A stretch of DNA of 64,000 nt from NCBI GenBank assembly GCA_900317425.1, contig ONGR01000008.1, forward strand, positions 1 through 64,000, written 5' to 3'. Made by a program: the position numbers and the translations under genes. Positions 8,261 to 17,469 of the stretch are shown piece after piece; position 1 is the first letter of the stretch; each line of letters opens with the position of its first letter. A model generated the notes under the pieces. That model was not told the origin of the DNA. It saw only the letters and a program-made list of their open reading frames with translations, and made no database searches. The DNA is from an uncultured Eubacteriales bacterium (GTDB lineage Bacteria; Bacillota; Clostridia; Oscillospirales; Oscillospiraceae).

Positions 8261-9477
8261 TGGAATATCATTACGGCGGCGGAAATTACACCAATGATAA
8301 CAACAAGAAGCCGGGGGGCAGCGGGGATTTCCTGTCCTGGGCCCTGATCGCCGTCTTCTTCCTCACGGGCCTCTGGCCCCTGGGCCTGTTTCTGCTGATC
8401 TCCAAGCTGTCCGACGGCAGCGGGAAGAAGAAACGCAGCTACGGCCGGACCACGACGGGCAGACCGGCTGTCGCCAACTCCACCCAGCAGAATACTGCCT
8501 CCGAGGCGGATAAGACCAGGAGCAAGGCCGCCAGCGCCATGGCCAATATGACCAAGACGCCCCAGTACGGCGAAAAGGGCAGCCGGATCATGACCATCAT
8601 CGGCGCTATCCTGTCTGCCATCGGCGCCCTGGCGCTGATCGACGGGATCAGCGATGCCGCCATGTACGGCAGCTTCTGGTACGTCATGGAAGACATCTTT
8701 TTCTCCACCGGCATGCTGGCCGGCGGCCTCGGACTGCTGCTGGGCGGCTGGGGCATGAAGCGCCGTGCCCGGCGCTTCGCCAAATATCTGGCCGCCGCCG
8801 GCAAGAAGGACGCCATTGACATCAACCGTATGGCGGAGGTGGCGGAGGTCAGCGAGCGCAAGGCGGAGAAGGACCTGGAGATCATGGTGGAGAAGGGCCT
8901 GTGGGGCCCGGAGGCCTACGTGGACAACAGCAACGATATGCTCTTCCGGACCCAGGCTGCCGCGGCGGAGTATTTCCAGAGAAAGGAGAAACCCGGCACC
9001 TTTACCGCCCCCATGCAGGCGGAGGAGGGGTTCTCCGGCATGCTGCGGAATATCCGGCGGGCCAACGACCGTATCGCCGATCCGGTGCTTTCCGCCAAGA
9101 TCGACCGTCTGGAGGAGATCACCGGGCGGATCTTCAAGGCCATCGAGGACGATCCCAGCCGCCGGGAGAAAGCGGGTACCTTCCTCAACTACTATCTGCC
9201 CACCACCCAGAAGCTGCTGGACAGCTACGCCGACTTTGAGGAGGCGGGCGTCAGCGGCGCCAATCTGAGCCAGGCCAAGGCCCGGATCGAGAAGACCATG
9301 GACAACATCGTGGCCGGCTTCGAGCACCAGTTGGATCAGCTCTACCAGGCCGACGCCATGGACGTGGACAGCGATATCCGGGTCATGGAGACCATGCTCC
9401 GCCGGGACGGCGCCAGCGTGGAGGACGACTTCGGCCTGAACGGCGGCACCGCCGTCCAGGAGTGGGAGCAGGAATAA
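8260..9477 (+). CDS. XpaC-like membrane protein (5-bromo-4-chloroindolyl phosphate hydrolysis family)
   Basis: 405 residues; the ATG overlaps the preceding TGA by one base. Residues about 25-50 and two segments around 110-160 are hydrophobic, followed by a helix-rich cytoplasmic region. The C-terminal part with LNYYLPTTQKLLDSYADFEEA and DNIVAGFEHQLDQLYQADAMDVDSDIRVME is the conserved core of the XpaC family. XpaC proteins often accompany TelA-like proteins in stress operons; no telA is seen here. The family name refers to an old phenotype and does not establish an enzymatic activity. Confidence 0.75.
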   Translation: MEYHYGGGNYTNDNNKKPGGSGDFLSWALIAVFFLTGLWPLGLFLLISKLSDGSGKKKRSYGRTTTGRPAVANSTQQNTASEADKTRSKAASAMANMTKTPQYGEKGSRIMTIIGAILSAIGALALIDGISDAAMYGSFWYVMEDIFFSTGMLAGGLGLLLGGWGMKRRARRFAKYLAAAGKKDAIDINRMAEVAEVSERKAEKDLEIMVEKGLWGPEAYVDNSNDMLFRTQAAAAEYFQRKEKPGTFTAPMQAEEGFSGMLRNIRRANDRIADPVLSAKIDRLEEITGRIFKAIEDDPSRREKAGTFLNYYLPTTQKLLDSYADFEEAGVSGANLSQAKARIEKTMDNIVAGFEHQLDQLYQADAMDVDSDIRVMETMLRRDGASVEDDFGLNGGTAVQEWEQE

Positions 9478-9493
9478 TCACATCGAATGGACG

Positions 9494-9540
9494 ACAGGCT
9501 GTATCGGGAGGGAAACTCCCTCCGATACGGCCTGTTATAC
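9494..9540 (+). terminator. Hairpin terminator after the XpaC-like gene
   Basis: A long stem (ACAGGCTGTATCGGGAGGG against the complement ending GGCCTGT, GU pairs included) with an AAA loop, followed by an AT-rich TATACTTATTAT stretch. Confidence 0.7.
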
Positions 9541-9558
9541 TTATTATAAAAGAAAGTC

Positions 9559-9587
9559 TTGCAAAACCACAGGAAATAGTTTACAAT
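9559..9587 (+). promoter_or_regulatory. Promoter of the SpoU-dprA-topA-trmFO-plsX run
   Basis: -35 TTGCAA (9559-9564), 17-base spacer, -10 TACAAT (9582-9587). Confidence 0.65.
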
Positions 9588-9621
9588 GCAGAGCATATCA
9601 AGGGGAGAGGGGGAATCGGAA

Positions 9622-10380
9622 ATGGCGGAGAGAATCGTCAGCCGGAGCAATCCATTGATGAAGCACGTCCGCATGCTGGCTGCCTCGGGCACCTATCGCC
9701 GTCAGCAGAGCCAGTTCCTGTGCGACAGCCCCAAGCTGCTGGAGGAGGCCCTGCGGTGGAACGCCAACCTGGAGACGGTGGTCTGCACCGAGCCGGACAG
9801 TCTGCCCCCCTTGCCGGAGGACGTGCGCTGCGTGGAGGTGCCGCGGGACGTGATGGAGGCCATCTCCCCCGTGAAAACGCCCCAGGGCGTCTTGTTCGTC
9901 TGCACCATGCCCCGGCAGGACTTGCCGGAGAAGCTGGACGGGCGGCGCTACGTGGTACTGGACGGCGTCCAGGATCCCGGCAACGTGGGCACCGTGCTGC
10001 GCACGGCAGACGCCTTTGACGCCGACGGCCTCCTGCTGCTGCCCGGCTGCGCCGACCCCTACAGTCCCAAGACCATTCGGGCATCCATGGGAGCGATTTT
10101 CCGCCGTCCGGTGTGGCAGGGCACGGCCGGTGAGATGAGTGCCCTTCTCCGCCGCAGCGGCTTGAGGCTCTACGGCGCCGCCCTGCGGCAGGATACGGTG
10201 GACGCCCGCACCGTCAGCTATGACGGCGCGGCGATTGCCATCGGCTCCGAGGGGCGGGGGCTCAGCGAAGAGGTACTGGCCCTTTGCGACGCCACGGTGA
10301 AGATCCCCATGAGCCAGCGGTGCGAATCGCTGAACGCGGCCATGGCGGCGACGATCCTGTTGTGGGAGGCGTATCGGTGA
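9622..10380 (+). CDS. TrmH/SpoU-family RNA 2'-O-methyltransferase
   Basis: 252 residues from the ATG preceded by AGGGGAGAGGGGG. An N-terminal substrate-binding domain (QSQFLCDSPKLLEEAL) is followed by the SPOUT knot with the three family motifs: DPGNVGTVLRTADAF, IGSEGRGLS and IPMSQRCESLNAAMAA. These enzymes methylate ribose 2'-OH groups in rRNA or tRNA with SAM; the target site cannot be assigned. It starts a tightly packed run: its stop overlaps the dprA start. Confidence 0.88.
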   Translation: MAERIVSRSNPLMKHVRMLAASGTYRRQQSQFLCDSPKLLEEALRWNANLETVVCTEPDSLPPLPEDVRCVEVPRDVMEAISPVKTPQGVLFVCTMPRQDLPEKLDGRRYVVLDGVQDPGNVGTVLRTADAFDADGLLLLPGCADPYSPKTIRASMGAIFRRPVWQGTAGEMSALLRRSGLRLYGAALRQDTVDARTVSYDGAAIAIGSEGRGLSEEVLALCDATVKIPMSQRCESLNAAMAATILLWEAYR

Positions 10381-11576
10381 TGGCGGCTTTGAAGTACTGG
10401 ATCTGGCTTTCATCTCTTCCGGGATTGAGCAATCGGAGCAAATTGCAGCTTTTGGAGCATTTTTCCTCACCGGAGGAGGTATACTACGCTGATGCGGAGG
10501 CTGCCATGACGGCGGGATTGAGCCGGGATCAGGCGGAGCGCATCGCGGACAAATCCATGGAACGGACGGAGCGGATCCTGGTCAGCTGCGGCAGGCAGGA
10601 ACTGTTCGTGGTGACCATGGAGGACGCGGCCTATCCCAACCGGCTGCGGAACATCTACGACCCGCCGGTGCTGCTGTACGGACGGGGCGCCATGCCCCTC
10701 TTTGACGAGGAGGCCGCCATCGCCGTGGTGGGCACCCGAAAGGCCACACCCTACGGTACCCATGCCGCCGAGGAACTGAGCTACCAGATGGCCCGGGAGG
10801 GCGCGCTGGTGGTATCCGGCATGGCAAAGGGCATCGACGCCGCGGCCCACCGGGGCACGCTCCGAGCCGGCGGATTTACGGCGGCCGTATTGGGCGGCGG
10901 CGTGGACGTGGTGTATCCCGAGTCCAACCGGCGGCTCTATGAGGACATCGCCGCCACCGGTGTGCTGCTGTCGGAGTACGCGCCGGGCAGCGAGCCGGAG
11001 GCCTGGCATTTCCCGGCCCGGAACCGGATCATCAGCGGGCTGTCTATCGCCACATTGGTGGTGGAGGCACCGGAGCGCAGCGGCGCGCTGATCACCGCCA
11101 ACACCGCACTGGAGCAGGGGCGGGACGTGTTCGCCGTGCCCGGTCCCATTGACGCCGAGGAGAGCCGCGGCTGCAACCAGCTGATCCGCAGCGGAGCGGG
11201 ACTGGTGGGCTGTGCCTGGGACATCCTGGGCGAGTACGAGAGCCGGTTTCCCCACAAGCTGCGCCGCCGGGGCGGCAAGCTGCCGGATCTGCCCGAGGGC
11301 GCGGTGGAGGAGGTGGTGCCGGAGACGGCACAGACCGACGCACTGCCGACGATGACGAAGGAGCAGCAGGACGGCCTGACCGACGATCAACTGCGGGTGA
11401 TGCAGGTGCTGCGCACCGACCAACCCCTGTTGACGGACGAGGTGGCGGAGCAGACGGAACTGCCCGTGCGGCGGGTGCTCTCGGCACTGACAGTTTTGGA
11501 AATTGACGGCTTTGCCCGCCAGAGCGGCGCCCGCTGCTTTGTGCGCACGGTGGAGCTTTATCAGGAGGAACAGTAA
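10380..11576 (+). CDS. dprA: DNA-processing protein DprA (Smf)
   Basis: 398 residues. An N-terminal SAM/HhH-like region (LSSLPGLSNRSKLQLLEHF) is followed by the Rossmann-like core with VVGTRKATPYG, VSGMAKGIDAAAHRGTL, AVLGGGVDVVYPESN and ARNRIISGLS, then a C-terminal winged-helix domain (about 335-395). DprA binds incoming single-stranded DNA and loads RecA during transformation, and is widespread even in bacteria not known to be competent. The ATG overlaps the previous stop (TGATG). The next gene, topA, follows after two bases, the same order as in many Firmicutes. Confidence 0.93.
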   Translation: MAALKYWIWLSSLPGLSNRSKLQLLEHFSSPEEVYYADAEAAMTAGLSRDQAERIADKSMERTERILVSCGRQELFVVTMEDAAYPNRLRNIYDPPVLLYGRGAMPLFDEEAAIAVVGTRKATPYGTHAAEELSYQMAREGALVVSGMAKGIDAAAHRGTLRAGGFTAAVLGGGVDVVYPESNRRLYEDIAATGVLLSEYAPGSEPEAWHFPARNRIISGLSIATLVVEAPERSGALITANTALEQGRDVFAVPGPIDAEESRGCNQLIRSGAGLVGCAWDILGEYESRFPHKLRRRGGKLPDLPEGAVEEVVPETAQTDALPTMTKEQQDGLTDDQLRVMQVLRTDQPLLTDEVAEQTELPVRRVLSALTVLEIDGFARQSGARCFVRTVELYQEEQ

Positions 11577-11578
11577 CT

Positions 11579-13858
11579 ATGGCAAAAAAGGCTGACAAGA
11601 ATCTCGTGATCGTGGAGTCCCCGGCCAAGGCCAAGACCATCGGCAAATACCTGGGGCCGGATTACGAGGTAAAGGCCTGCATGGGCCACCTGCGCGATCT
11701 GCCCAAGAGCACCATCGGCGTGGACGTGGACAACGATTTTGAACCCAACTACCGGCCCATCAAGGGTAAGGAGAATATCATCCGGGATCTGAAGAGAGCG
11801 GCTGACGCCAGCGCTACCGTCTATCTGGCAACCGACCCGGACCGGGAGGGCGAGGCCATCTCCTGGCACCTGCAGCATCTGCTGGAACTGGATGAGAAGA
11901 AGGCCCGCCGGGTCACCTTCAACGAGATCACCCGCAAGGTGGTCACCGACAGCATTGCCCGGCCCCGGTCCATCGACCAGGATCTGGTGGACGCACAGCA
12001 GGCACGCCGCCTGCTGGACCGCATCGTGGGCTATCAGATCTCCCCGCTGATGTGGAAGAAGATCCGCCGCGGCCTCAGCGCCGGAAGGGTCCAGAGCGTG
12101 GCGGCCCGGATGGTGGACGACCGGGATCGGGAGATCGAGGAGTTCCAGCCCAAGGAGTACTGGACTCTGGACGCCCACCTGCAAAACCAGGCCGGCGCCG
12201 CCTTCACCGTCCGCTATCACGGCAAGAACGGCAAGAGGTACGAACCCGCCTCCCGGGAGGAGGTGGAGGCCCTGGAGCAGGAGCTGCGGCAGCTGCCCTT
12301 TACCGTGGGCAGCGTGAAGCGCTCTGACAAGCAGCGCTCCCCGGCACCTCCCTTTACCACCTCCACCATGCAGCAGGAGGCATCCCGCAAGCTGAACATG
12401 ACGCCCCGGCGCACCATGGCCATCGCCCAGCAGCTCTATGAGGGCGTGGATATCACCGGCGAGGGCACCGTGGGCCTCATCACCTATATGCGTACCGACT
12501 CCCTCCGCATTTCGACGGAGGCCCAGCGGGACGCCCGGGCCTTTATCGACGGCCGCTACGGCCCGTCCTACCGCCCCAACACCTACCGCCAGTTCAAGGC
12601 CAAGGCCGGGGCCCAGGATGCCCACGAGGCCATCCGGCCCAGCAACGTGGCCCTGACGCCGGAGCAGGTCAAGGACGATCTGACCGGCGAGCAGTACCGG
12701 CTGTATCGACTGATCTGGAGCCGCTTCCTGGCAAGCCAGATGGCCAACGCCGTCTACGACAGCGTCAACGTGGAGGTAAATGCCGGCAAGCACGATCTTC
12801 GGGCCAGCGCCAGCACGCTGAAATTTGCCGGCTATACCGCCGTGTACGAGGAGAGCCGGGACGAGGAGAAGGAGGAGAAGGAGCTGTCCCTGCCGGAGCT
12901 TCATGAGGGCGAAGCCGTTGCCCTCCGGGGCTTTGAGCCCGGCCAGCACTTCACCCAGCCCCCGGCGCACTACACCGAGGCTACCCTCATCCGCGCGCTG
13001 GAGGAGCAGGGTATCGGCCGGCCCTCCACCTATGCCCCCACCGTGTCCACCATTCTGGACCGGGGCTACGTGAAGAAGGAGGGCAAGTACCTGTGCATCA
13101 CCAATCTGGGCCGGGCTGTGACGGGCTGGATGGAGAAGTATTTCTCCGACATCGCCGACACCAAGTTCACCGCCCACATGGAGCAGATGCTGGACAGCGT
13201 GGAGGAGGGTCAGACCCCCTGGAAAGAGGTCCTGCGGAGCTTCTACGGTGACTTTACCGACGATTTGGCCAAGGCCGGCGAGAGCGAGTACGTGAAGATC
13301 CCCGCCACCGTCAGCGACGAGATTTGCCCCGTCTGCGGCCGCAATCTGGTGGAGAAGGACGGCAAGTTCGGGCCCTTCCTGGCCTGCCCCGGCTTCCCGG
13401 AGTGCAGCTTCACCATGCCGCTGGTGGTCCAGATGCCGGGCCGCTGTCCCAAGTGCGGCGGACGGCTGATGAAGCGCACCGGCGTCAGCAAAAAGAGCGG
13501 CAAGCAGTACACCTACTACTGCTGCGAGTTCACCAACAACCGGGGCGGCAACGCCACCTGCGACTTCATGACCTGGGACGTGCCGGTGAAGGATGACTGC
13601 CCCGCCTGCGGCAAGACCATGTTCAAGCGGGCCGGCCGCGGCTACAAGCGGCCCTTCTGCATCAATCCCGACTGCAGCAACTTCCTGCCCGAGGATAAGC
13701 GGGGCTACTACAAGAAGCCCGACGAGACGGCGGAGACCGCCGAGAAGAAACCGGCGAAGAAAACGACCGCCAAAAAGACCGCCGCAAAGAAGACGGCAAC
13801 GAAGAAGACCACAACGAAGAAGAACACCACCAAAAGGAACAAGAAGGACGAAGCATGA
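11579..13858 (+). CDS. topA: DNA topoisomerase I
   Basis: 759 residues. The Toprim domain starts with VIVESPAKAKTIGKYL and has DPDREGEAISWHL; the active-site tyrosine is in ITYMRTDS, residue 303. Three C-terminal zinc ribbons are visible (CPVCGRN..CPGFPEC, CPKCGGR..TC, CPACGK..CINPDC). The protein ends in a lysine/threonine-rich tail of about 30 residues (KKPAKKTTAKKT-type repeats), like a histone H1 tail and probably DNA-binding. It relaxes negative supercoils behind polymerases. An AGGAGG site inside the dprA end serves translation. Confidence 0.96.
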   Translation: MAKKADKNLVIVESPAKAKTIGKYLGPDYEVKACMGHLRDLPKSTIGVDVDNDFEPNYRPIKGKENIIRDLKRAADASATVYLATDPDREGEAISWHLQHLLELDEKKARRVTFNEITRKVVTDSIARPRSIDQDLVDAQQARRLLDRIVGYQISPLMWKKIRRGLSAGRVQSVAARMVDDRDREIEEFQPKEYWTLDAHLQNQAGAAFTVRYHGKNGKRYEPASREEVEALEQELRQLPFTVGSVKRSDKQRSPAPPFTTSTMQQEASRKLNMTPRRTMAIAQQLYEGVDITGEGTVGLITYMRTDSLRISTEAQRDARAFIDGRYGPSYRPNTYRQFKAKAGAQDAHEAIRPSNVALTPEQVKDDLTGEQYRLYRLIWSRFLASQMANAVYDSVNVEVNAGKHDLRASASTLKFAGYTAVYEESRDEEKEEKELSLPELHEGEAVALRGFEPGQHFTQPPAHYTEATLIRALEEQGIGRPSTYAPTVSTILDRGYVKKEGKYLCITNLGRAVTGWMEKYFSDIADTKFTAHMEQMLDSVEEGQTPWKEVLRSFYGDFTDDLAKAGESEYVKIPATVSDEICPVCGRNLVEKDGKFGPFLACPGFPECSFTMPLVVQMPGRCPKCGGRLMKRTGVSKKSGKQYTYYCCEFTNNRGGNATCDFMTWDVPVKDDCPACGKTMFKRAGRGYKRPFCINPDCSNFLPEDKRGYYKKPDETAETAEKKPAKKTTAKKTAAKKTATKKTTTKKNTTKRNKKDEA

Positions 13859-15168
13859 GCCACGTAACAGTGATCGGCGCGGGCCTTGCCGGCAGCGAAT
13901 GCGCCTGGCAGCTGGCCCAGCGGGGCGTACAGGTGACCCTGCGGGAGATGAAGCCCGTCAAGACCACCCCCGCCCACACAACGGAATATTTCGCGGAGCT
14001 TTGCTGCTCCAACTCCCTGCGCTCGGATCAGTTGGAGAACGCCGTGGGCCTTCTGAAAGAAGAACTGCGGCGGCTGGACAGCCTCATCATCCGCTGCGCC
14101 GATGCCACCCGCGTTCCCGCCGGCGGTGCGCTGGCCGTGGATCGCCACGGCTTTGCCCGGATGGTGACGGAGGAGATCCGTAACCATCCCAACATCACCG
14201 TGGTGCCCGGCGAGGTCACCGAGATCCCGGAGGGCGACGTGGTCATCGCCTCCGGCCCCCTGACCTCAGACGCCCTGGCGGCGCGGCTCCAGGAGTTGTT
14301 CGGCGAGGGCAACACCCTGAATTTCTTTGACGCGGCGGCGCCTCTCGTCGCCTTTGACAGCGTGGATATGGACAGCGCCTATTTTGCCAGCCGCTACGAC
14401 AAGGGCACCCCGGACTACATCAACTGCCCCATGAACGAAGAGGAGTACAAGGCATTCTGGAAGGAACTGTGCTCGGCCCAGGAGGCGGAGGTCCACGGCT
14501 TCGACGACGGCGGTGTCTTTGAGGGCTGCATGCCGGTGGAGGTCATGGCCCGCCGGGGCGAGGATACCCTGCGCTTCGGCCCCCTGAAGCCCAAGGGCCT
14601 GCCCGACCCCAAGACGGGCCGGGACCCCTACGCGGTGGTGCAGCTGCGCAAGGACAACGCCGACGGCACCATCTACAATCTGGTGGGCTTCCAGACCCAC
14701 CTGAAGTGGCCGGAGCAGAAGCGGGTGTTCTCCATGATCCCCGCCCTGCGCAACGCCAGATACCTGCGCTACGGCGTCATGCACCGGAACACCTACCTGG
14801 ATTCCCCCCGGCTGCTGGATCGGTACTACCGGCTGAAGAAGGAACCCCGCATCGCCTTTGCCGGCCAGATGACCGGCGTGGAGGGCTACGTGGAGTCCTG
14901 CGCCAGCGGCTTCCTGGTGGGCGTGGAGACGGCCCGGCGTCTGGCCGGGAAAGAGCCCGTCAACTTCCCGCAGGAGACCGCTATCGGCGCGCTGGGCCTC
15001 TACGTCAGCAACGAGAGCGTGGGGGATTTCCAGCCCATGAACATCAATTTCGGCATCATTCCCCAACTGGGTTACCGGGTGAAGGGGAAGCGCAACAAAA
15101 ATGCGGAGCTCTCCAGGCGGTCGCTGGAGATCATTGAGAATTTGAAAGCGGAGGTCATGGACCGATGA
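13855..15168 (+). CDS. trmFO: Methylenetetrahydrofolate-tRNA (uracil-54-C5)-methyltransferase
   Basis: 437 residues of normal length. FAD-binding motif VIGAGLAGSECAWQLAQRG at the N-terminus, conserved TTEYFAELCCSNSLRSD, the catalytic-region Cys in INCPMNEEEY, and the C-terminal QMTGVEGYVESCASGFLVG. It makes ribothymidine at tRNA position 54 with folate as methyl donor, which is typical of Firmicutes. The ATG overlaps the topA stop (ATGA). Confidence 0.96.
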   Translation: MSHVTVIGAGLAGSECAWQLAQRGVQVTLREMKPVKTTPAHTTEYFAELCCSNSLRSDQLENAVGLLKEELRRLDSLIIRCADATRVPAGGALAVDRHGFARMVTEEIRNHPNITVVPGEVTEIPEGDVVIASGPLTSDALAARLQELFGEGNTLNFFDAAAPLVAFDSVDMDSAYFASRYDKGTPDYINCPMNEEEYKAFWKELCSAQEAEVHGFDDGGVFEGCMPVEVMARRGEDTLRFGPLKPKGLPDPKTGRDPYAVVQLRKDNADGTIYNLVGFQTHLKWPEQKRVFSMIPALRNARYLRYGVMHRNTYLDSPRLLDRYYRLKKEPRIAFAGQMTGVEGYVESCASGFLVGVETARRLAGKEPVNFPQETAIGALGLYVSNESVGDFQPMNINFGIIPQLGYRVKGKRNKNAELSRRSLEIIENLKAEVMDR

Positions 15169-16199
15169 AAATTATTGTTGACGCCATGGGCGGCGACAAC
15201 GCCCCTCTGGAGATCGTAAAGGGCGCGCTGGCGGGCCAGAAGCGCTGGGGCGTGGACGTCACGCTGACCGGTGACACGGTGGCCATCCTCAAGGCCCTGG
15301 AGGAGTGCGGACAGAAGGAACTGCCCCACGGCATGGAGATCGCCCACACCACCGAGACGGTGGAGATGTGCGACGATCCGGCTACGGTGTTCCGCCGCAA
15401 GAAGGACAGCTCCATGGGCGTGGCCCTGCAGATGCTGCGGGACGGCAAGGGCGACGCGGTGGTATCCGCCGGCTCCACCGGCGCGCTGCTCACCGGCGCC
15501 ACCCTGATCACCAAGCGGGTGCGGGGCATCCGCCGGGCGGCCATGGCGCCGGTCATCCCCACCACCACCGGCAAGGCGGTGCTTATCGACTGCGGCGCCA
15601 ACGCCGAGTGCACCCCGGAATATCTGGTGCAGTTTGCGTACTTAGGCAGCTTCTATGCCAAGCGGGTCCTGGGACTGGACAATCCCCGGGTAGGCCTTTT
15701 GAACATCGGCGCCGAGGACAGCAAGGGCACCGATCTCCAGAAGGAGACGCTCCAATGGCTGCGTCAGGCCGGCGAGGCGGGCCACCTGAACTTCATCGGC
15801 AATATCGAGGCCAAGGAGGCCATCAAGGGCGGCTGCGACGTCATCGTGGCGGACGGCTTCTCCGGCAATATCATGCTCAAGAGCCTGGAGGGCACCGGCT
15901 CTCTGGCCGGCAGCGCCATCAAATCCATCTTCAAGAAGAACCTGCTGACCAAGCTGGCGGCGCTGCTGGTGATGCCGGGCCTCAACGAGTTCCGCGCCAT
16001 GATGGACCCCAACAAGGTGGGCGGCACGGCCTTTATCGGCATCTCCAAGCCGGTGATCAAAGCCCACGGCTCCTCTAACGCCGAGGCCATTGAAAACGCT
16101 ATCGGTCAGGCGAAGCAATTTGCCGAGAGCGGGCTCATTGCCGACATCGAGGCCAACGTGGAGCTCATGAAGGTGGAAAAAGAAGAAATCGGAAAATAG
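15165..16199 (+). CDS. plsX: Phosphate acyltransferase PlsX
   Basis: 344 residues. Typical start KIIVDAMGGDNAPLEIVKGA, central VSAGSTGALLTGA and VIVADGFSGNIMLKSLEGTG, C-terminal GISKPVIKAHGSSNAEAIENAI. PlsX converts acyl-ACP to acyl-phosphate at the membrane surface for phospholipid synthesis by PlsY. It overlaps trmFO by four bases and is followed by acpP, whose product is its substrate carrier. Confidence 0.96.
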   Translation: MKIIVDAMGGDNAPLEIVKGALAGQKRWGVDVTLTGDTVAILKALEECGQKELPHGMEIAHTTETVEMCDDPATVFRRKKDSSMGVALQMLRDGKGDAVVSAGSTGALLTGATLITKRVRGIRRAAMAPVIPTTTGKAVLIDCGANAECTPEYLVQFAYLGSFYAKRVLGLDNPRVGLLNIGAEDSKGTDLQKETLQWLRQAGEAGHLNFIGNIEAKEAIKGGCDVIVADGFSGNIMLKSLEGTGSLAGSAIKSIFKKNLLTKLAALLVMPGLNEFRAMMDPNKVGGTAFIGISKPVIKAHGSSNAEAIENAIGQAKQFAESGLIADIEANVELMKVEKEEIGK

Positions 16200-16202
16200 C
16201 TA

Positions 16203-16231
16203 TTGACACGGCTTGCCAATTGCCGTATTAT
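16203..16231 (+). promoter_or_regulatory. Near-consensus promoter for acpP
   Basis: -35 TTGACA (16203-16208), 17-base spacer, -10 TATTAT (16226-16231). It begins three bases after the plsX stop and gives acpP its own strong transcription. No FapR-type palindrome is seen. Confidence 0.85.
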
Positions 16232-16267
16232 TTTCCAAGATAAAACGGCGAAAGGAGGGATACCCTC

Positions 16268-16516
16268 ATGACGATGGAGGAAATCTTCAAGAAGATGCAG
16301 GGTCTTATTGCCGAGCAGTTCGCTATGGAGCCCGAGGAGATCACCACGGACAGCTCTTTTATGGACGATCTGGGCGCCGACAGCGTGGATCTGGTGGAGC
16401 TGGTGATGGCCATGGAAGAGGAGTTCGACATTGGCGAGATCGCAGAGGAGGACCTGATGGAGCTCAAGACCGTGGGCGACTGCGTCCGCTATCTGAACGG
16501 CAAGCTCAACGACTGA
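16268..16516 (+). CDS. acpP: Acyl carrier protein
   Basis: 82 residues, strongly acidic, with the DSVDL motif; Ser39 is the 4'-phosphopantetheine attachment site. It carries growing fatty acyl chains and supplies PlsX. An AAAGGAGGG ribosome binding site precedes ATG 16268. Its own promoter and terminator make it a separate transcription unit, consistent with high expression. Confidence 0.95.
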   Translation: MTMEEIFKKMQGLIAEQFAMEPEEITTDSSFMDDLGADSVDLVELVMAMEEEFDIGEIAEEDLMELKTVGDCVRYLNGKLND

Positions 16517-16552
16517 TCAGAAAAACGATAACGATCAACATTTGAAAAAAGC

Positions 16553-16583
16553 GACCCCGCTGAAAGGCGGGGTTTCCTTTTTC
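16553..16583 (+). terminator. Terminator after acpP
   Basis: CCCCGC-TGAAA-GGCGGGG stem-loop followed by TTTCCTTTTT. The rnc start lies 23 bases on, so partial read-through is likely. Confidence 0.8.
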
Positions 16584-16605
16584 AGCTGTGGAGAAAGGAC
16601 AGACT

Positions 16606-17292
16606 ATGGAAACATTGGAGGAACGGCTGGGTTACACGTTCCGGAATAAGGCCCTGCTCCGGGGGGCCATGTATCACAGCTCCTACGCCAACGAGCACCG
16701 GGGCAGCGACATCCAGAGCAACGAGCGGCTGGAATTCCTGGGCGACGCGGTGCTGGGCCTGGTGGTAGGCGAGCATTTGTTCCGCACCCATCCCGACGCG
16801 CCGGAGGGCGATCTGACCCGGATGCGGGCAGCCCTGGTGTGCGAGGAGAGCCTGCACGAGGTGGCCCAGAGCCTGGGCCTGGGCCAGTATCTGAAGCTGG
16901 GCCGGGGCGAGGAGAGCGGCGGAGGACGCCGGCGGCCCTCCATCCTGGCCGACGCCACGGAGTCCGTGTTCGCCGCGGTGTATCTGGACGGAGGCATGGA
17001 GGCCGCCAGGAGCCTGATCCACCGGGTACTGCTGGATGAGAACCGGGAGGAGGCTGTGGAACGCCGGCGGAAGGACTACAAGACCGCGCTGCAGGAAGTG
17101 GTGCAGCGCAAGTCCAACCAGGTGCTGCGCTATGAGCTGGTGGGCTCCGCCGGACCCGATCACGCCAAGGTGTTCACCGCCTGCGTGACGCTGAACGGAC
17201 AGCCCATTGGACTGGGTACCGGACACAGCAAGAAGGAGGCCGAGCAGGACGCCGCCAGGACAGCCCTGGAGCAGATGAACAGAGAGGAATAA
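16606..17292 (+). CDS. rnc: Ribonuclease III
   Basis: 228 residues from the ATG at 16606 with AAAGGA upstream. The nuclease domain has NERLEFLGDAVLGLVVGEHL and a C-terminal double-stranded RNA binding domain ends with LGTGHSKKEAEQDAARTALEQM. It processes rRNA precursors and other double-stranded RNA. It follows acpP, as in many Firmicutes, but smc and ftsY are not adjacent. Confidence 0.95.
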   Translation: METLEERLGYTFRNKALLRGAMYHSSYANEHRGSDIQSNERLEFLGDAVLGLVVGEHLFRTHPDAPEGDLTRMRAALVCEESLHEVAQSLGLGQYLKLGRGEESGGGRRRPSILADATESVFAAVYLDGGMEAARSLIHRVLLDENREEAVERRRKDYKTALQEVVQRKSNQVLRYELVGSAGPDHAKVFTACVTLNGQPIGLGTGHSKKEAEQDAARTALEQMNREE

Positions 17293-17299
17293 TTGCTGC

Positions 17300-17345
17300 G
17301 GCTCTCCGCTCCCACCGGGGCGGGGAGCCGTTTGCCGCTTTTGCG
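17300..17345 (+). terminator. Terminator after rnc
   Basis: GGCTCTCCGCTCCC pairs, with GU pairs, with GGGGCGGGGAGCC, followed by TTTGCCGCTTTT. Confidence 0.7.
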
Positions 17346-17379
17346 GGAAATAAAGGTGGCATTTTTCGGTAAGCCGTGG

Positions 17380-17398
17380 TATAATTATTTGATATAAT
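17380..17398 (+). promoter_or_regulatory. Two candidate -10 boxes upstream of uppP
   Basis: TATAAT occurs at 17380-17385 and again at 17393-17398, but no good -35 sits 16-18 bases upstream of either. The assignment is tentative. Confidence 0.35.
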
Positions 17399-17469
17399 AG
17401 AGAAGTATCGGCAAAGGGAACTACTTGCCCGCTGCCGGTGGGAATTTGGCAAGACAGGAGAAGATCGAT

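Noticed and set aside
13700-13858. Lysine/threonine repeats at the topA end as a possible frameshift artefact
   Set aside because: The tail is in frame, follows the last zinc ribbon and resembles basic tails of other topoisomerase I proteins.
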